A stretch of DNA of 14,679 nucleotides from Actinomycetota bacterium (GTDB taxonomy: Bacteria > Actinomycetota > Actinomycetes > S36-B12): positions 1-14,679 of the forward strand of contig VGBQ01000042.1 of the NCBI GenBank assembly GCA_016870425.1, in the 5' to 3' direction. Numbering within the stretch: the first letter of the stretch is position 1; every line of letters begins with the position of its first letter. A program made the translations under genes and the position numbers. Positions 13,187 through 14,679 of this stretch are shown in pieces. The notes under the pieces were generated by a model. That model saw only the letters and a list, made by a program, of their open reading frames with translations. It was not told the DNA's origin and made no database searches.

Positions 13187-13202
13187 CCGGGGGACTCCCC
13201 GG
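13187..13202. repeat. Palindrome between pmt and rsmI
   Basis: CCGGGG-GACT-CCCCGG, a 6-bp perfect stem with a 4-base loop, sits between the divergent -10 boxes of pmt and rsmI. It may be an operator or chance in GC-rich DNA. No T-tract follows. Confidence 0.5.
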
Positions 13203-13207
13203 ACTGC

Positions 13208-13213
13208 GAGGAT
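13208..13213 (+). promoter_or_regulatory. Putative -10 box of rsmI
   Basis: GAGGAT ends 6 bases before the GTG at 13220, matching the spacing at other leaderless starts in the window. The hexamer lacks the usual first T, so the call is weak. The same bases are also a weak Shine-Dalgarno candidate for 13220. Confidence 0.35.
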
Positions 13214-13219
13214 GTGGCA

Positions 13220-14080
13220 GTGACCGCTCCCGGTGTGCTGGTGATCGCGGCCACCCCCCTGGGCAACGTGCGTGATGCGAGCGCGCGCCTCGTCGAGGCG
13301 CTCGCCACCGCCGACGTCATCGCGGCCGAGGACACCCGGCGCCTGCACCGCCTTGCCCGAGATCTCGGCGTCACCATTTCTGCGGAGGTCGTGTCCCTCC
13401 ACGACTCCGTGGAGGAGGGGCGCACGAAGGGGCTTGTGGATCGCCTCGAGCGCGGTGGACGCGTGGTGGTCGTCAGCGATGCGGGGATGCCGCTGGTGAG
13501 CGATCCGGGATATCGCCTGGTGCGCGCCTGCATCGATTCACAGATCGCCGTGACCGTGCTCCCCGGGCCCAGTGCCGTGGTCGCCGCACTCGCGGTCTCC
13601 GGCCTGCCCGTGGATCGCTTCTGCTTCGAGGGGTTCCTGCCGCGCAAGCCCGGCGAGCGACGCCGGCGCATCGAGGAGCTCGCCGGCGAGCGTCGCACGA
13701 TGATCTTCTTCGAGGCACCTCACCGACTCGCCGCCACGCTGTCGGCGCTCGTCGAGGGGATGGGCGGCGAACGACCCGCGGCGATCTGCCGCGAGTTGAC
13801 CAAGACCTACGAGGAGGTACGCCGCGGGACACTCGCGGAGTTGGTCGCGGAGTTGGGCGAGGTGCGTGGCGAGATCACCCTCGTCGTTGGTGGTGCGACG
13901 GGTGCGTCGGACACCGGGGACCCCTCGGTCTGGGCGCGAGATGTGGCGGGAATGGAGTCCGATGGCATTGACCGCCGCACCGCGATCGCCACGGTCGCGC
14001 AGCATCGTGGTGTTGCGCGACGCGATGTCTATGACGCGGTCGTCCGTGCCAGGGCATCCGCGCGAGAGACCGGAAAGTAG
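13220..14080 (+). CDS. rsmI: 16S rRNA (cytidine(1402)-2'-O)-methyltransferase RsmI
   Basis: 286 residues, normal for the family. RsmI uses S-adenosylmethionine to 2'-O-methylate C1402 of 16S rRNA, in the decoding centre. Tetrapyrrole-methylase-fold motifs are present: VIAATPLGNVRD (8-19), AAEDTRRLHRL, VVVVSDAGMPLVSDPGYRLV and VTVLPGPSAVVAALAVSGLP. FEGFLPRKPGERRRRIEEL and FFEAPHRLAATL complete the signature. The start may be the GTG at 13214 or 13220; the latter fits a GAGGAT box 6 bases upstream. The gene is divergent from pmt, and its TAG stop is part of a TAGGAT box for metG. Confidence 0.95.
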   Translation: MTAPGVLVIAATPLGNVRDASARLVEALATADVIAAEDTRRLHRLARDLGVTISAEVVSLHDSVEEGRTKGLVDRLERGGRVVVVSDAGMPLVSDPGYRLVRACIDSQIAVTVLPGPSAVVAALAVSGLPVDRFCFEGFLPRKPGERRRRIEELAGERRTMIFFEAPHRLAATLSALVEGMGGERPAAICRELTKTYEEVRRGTLAELVAELGEVRGEITLVVGGATGASDTGDPSVWARDVAGMESDGIDRRTAIATVAQHRGVARRDVYDAVVRARASARETGK

Positions 14081-14083
14081 GAT
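14078..14083 (+). promoter_or_regulatory. Putative -10 box of metG overlapping the rsmI stop
   Basis: TAGGAT begins with the rsmI stop codon TAG (14078-14080) and ends 8 bases before the metG ATG at 14092. No Shine-Dalgarno is visible, so a leaderless or very short leader mRNA is likely. Read-through from rsmI is also possible. Confidence 0.45.
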
Positions 14084-14091
14084 CGCCAACC

Positions 14092-14679
14092 ATGGCCGCC
14101 TACTACGTCACGACGCCGATCTACTACGTCAATGACGCCCCGCATATCGGCCACGCCTACACCACGACCGCGGGTGACGTCCTCACTCGCTGGCGTCGCC
14201 AGCGCGGCGACGACGTATGGTTCCTCACCGGCGTTGACGAGCACGGCACCAAGGTGCAGCGCGCGGCCGAGGCGGGCGGAGTCGGCCCCCAGGAGTGGGT
14301 TGACCGACTTGTCGAGTCCTCATGGCGGCCTGTGCTCGCCACGATCGACGCGGCCAACGACGACTTCATCAGGACGACTGAGCCCCGGCACAAGGAGCGC
14401 GTCCAGCTCTTCTGGGAGACGGTCCGTGACAACGGATATGTCTACGAGGCGGACTACGAGGGCCCGTACTGCGTGGGGTGTGAGGAGTTCAAGCTTCCGG
14501 GCGACCTCGTGTCGGGTCCCGAGGGCGACGAGCTGTGCCCGGTCCACCAGCGACCCGTCGAAATGCTCAAGGAGACCAACTGGTTCTTCCGCCTGTCGGC
14601 GTTCACCGATGCCCTCATCGCGCACTACGAGGCCGACCCGTCGGCTATCGAGCCGCAGAGCGCCTATAACGAAGTGATG
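14092..14679 (+). CDS. metG: Methionyl-tRNA synthetase (partial, N-terminal 196 residues)
   Basis: A class I aminoacyl-tRNA synthetase that charges tRNA-Met. The frame is open to the window's right edge, so about two thirds of the protein is missing. The start MAAYYVTTPIYYVNDAPHIG leads into the HIGH motif (H18-I19-G20-H21). FLTGVDEHGTKVQRAA follows. The connective domain has a zinc knuckle of CVGC (C127, C130) and CPVH (C149, H152), as in bacterial enzymes of the Thermus/Mycobacterium type. MLKETNWFFRLS is also typical. The KMSKS loop and anticodon domain lie beyond the window. The start is 11 bp after the rsmI stop. Confidence 0.96.
   Translation, partial: MAAYYVTTPIYYVNDAPHIGHAYTTTAGDVLTRWRRQRGDDVWFLTGVDEHGTKVQRAAEAGGVGPQEWVDRLVESSWRPVLATIDAANDDFIRTTEPRHKERVQLFWETVRDNGYVYEADYEGPYCVGCEEFKLPGDLVSGPEGDELCPVHQRPVEMLKETNWFFRLSAFTDALIAHYEADPSAIEPQSAYNEVM

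Noticed and set aside
12097..13275. 392-residue plus-strand ORF opposite pmt
   Set aside because: It is antisense to a complete O-mannosyltransferase with catalytic motifs, and its composition is charge-rich without structure.

Overview
The window is very GC-rich, with GTG starts, GC-ending codons and long antisense pseudo-ORFs. It looks like a chromosomal housekeeping segment of a high-GC actinomycete (Actinomycetota). The genus cannot be read from the sequence. Gene content and order (mscL, FmdB zinc-ribbon gene, 5-formyl-THF cyclo-ligase, galU, moeA, rimJ-like, small membrane protein, protein O-mannosyltransferase, rsmI, metG) match, from memory, the M. tuberculosis block around Rv0985c-Rv1007c, with local insertions such as moaC, crcB pair and a secreted protein.

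Layout. 1-724 (-): 5'-coding part of a saccharopine-dehydrogenase-like NAD(P) protein, divergent from 748-2136 (+), a class III aminotransferase. 2152-3645 (-): ruc/FmdB zinc-ribbon protein, a SAF-domain membrane-anchored protein and mscL. 3646-3979 is the only long non-coding stretch. It holds a CIRCE (HrcA) operator over the FmdB promoter, degenerate direct repeats and a perfect 19-bp inverted repeat. 3980-6410 (+): ABC ATPase, ABC-2 permease and two crcB/fluC fluoride-channel genes, tightly packed. 6407-6976 (-): 5-formyltetrahydrofolate cyclo-ligase, sharing a CTAG double stop with crcB2. 7002-10189 (+): galU-moeA-moaC-rimJ-like, all overlapping or abutting. 10258-10758 (+): small membrane protein. 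10853-10926 (+): tRNA-Ala(CGC) followed by a strong intrinsic terminator. 11067-11576 (+): secreted six-cysteine protein of unknown family. 11581-13170 (-): protein O-mannosyltransferase. 13220-14080 (+): rsmI. 14092 to the end (+): metG, truncated by the window edge.

The most interesting parts are two. First, a heat-shock/redox module: a nearly perfect CIRCE operator covers the promoter of an FmdB-type protein with four zinc-binding cysteines and a 52-residue pure Ser/Gly tail, the architecture of the mycobacterial redox-regulated chaperone Ruc (Rv0991c). Second, a consistent promoter architecture: a TANNNT (or NANNNT) box ends 6-8 bases before the start codon of many operon-leading genes, which predicts leaderless mRNAs and settles several start codons. 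In one case (732-741) two divergent boxes share their TA step.
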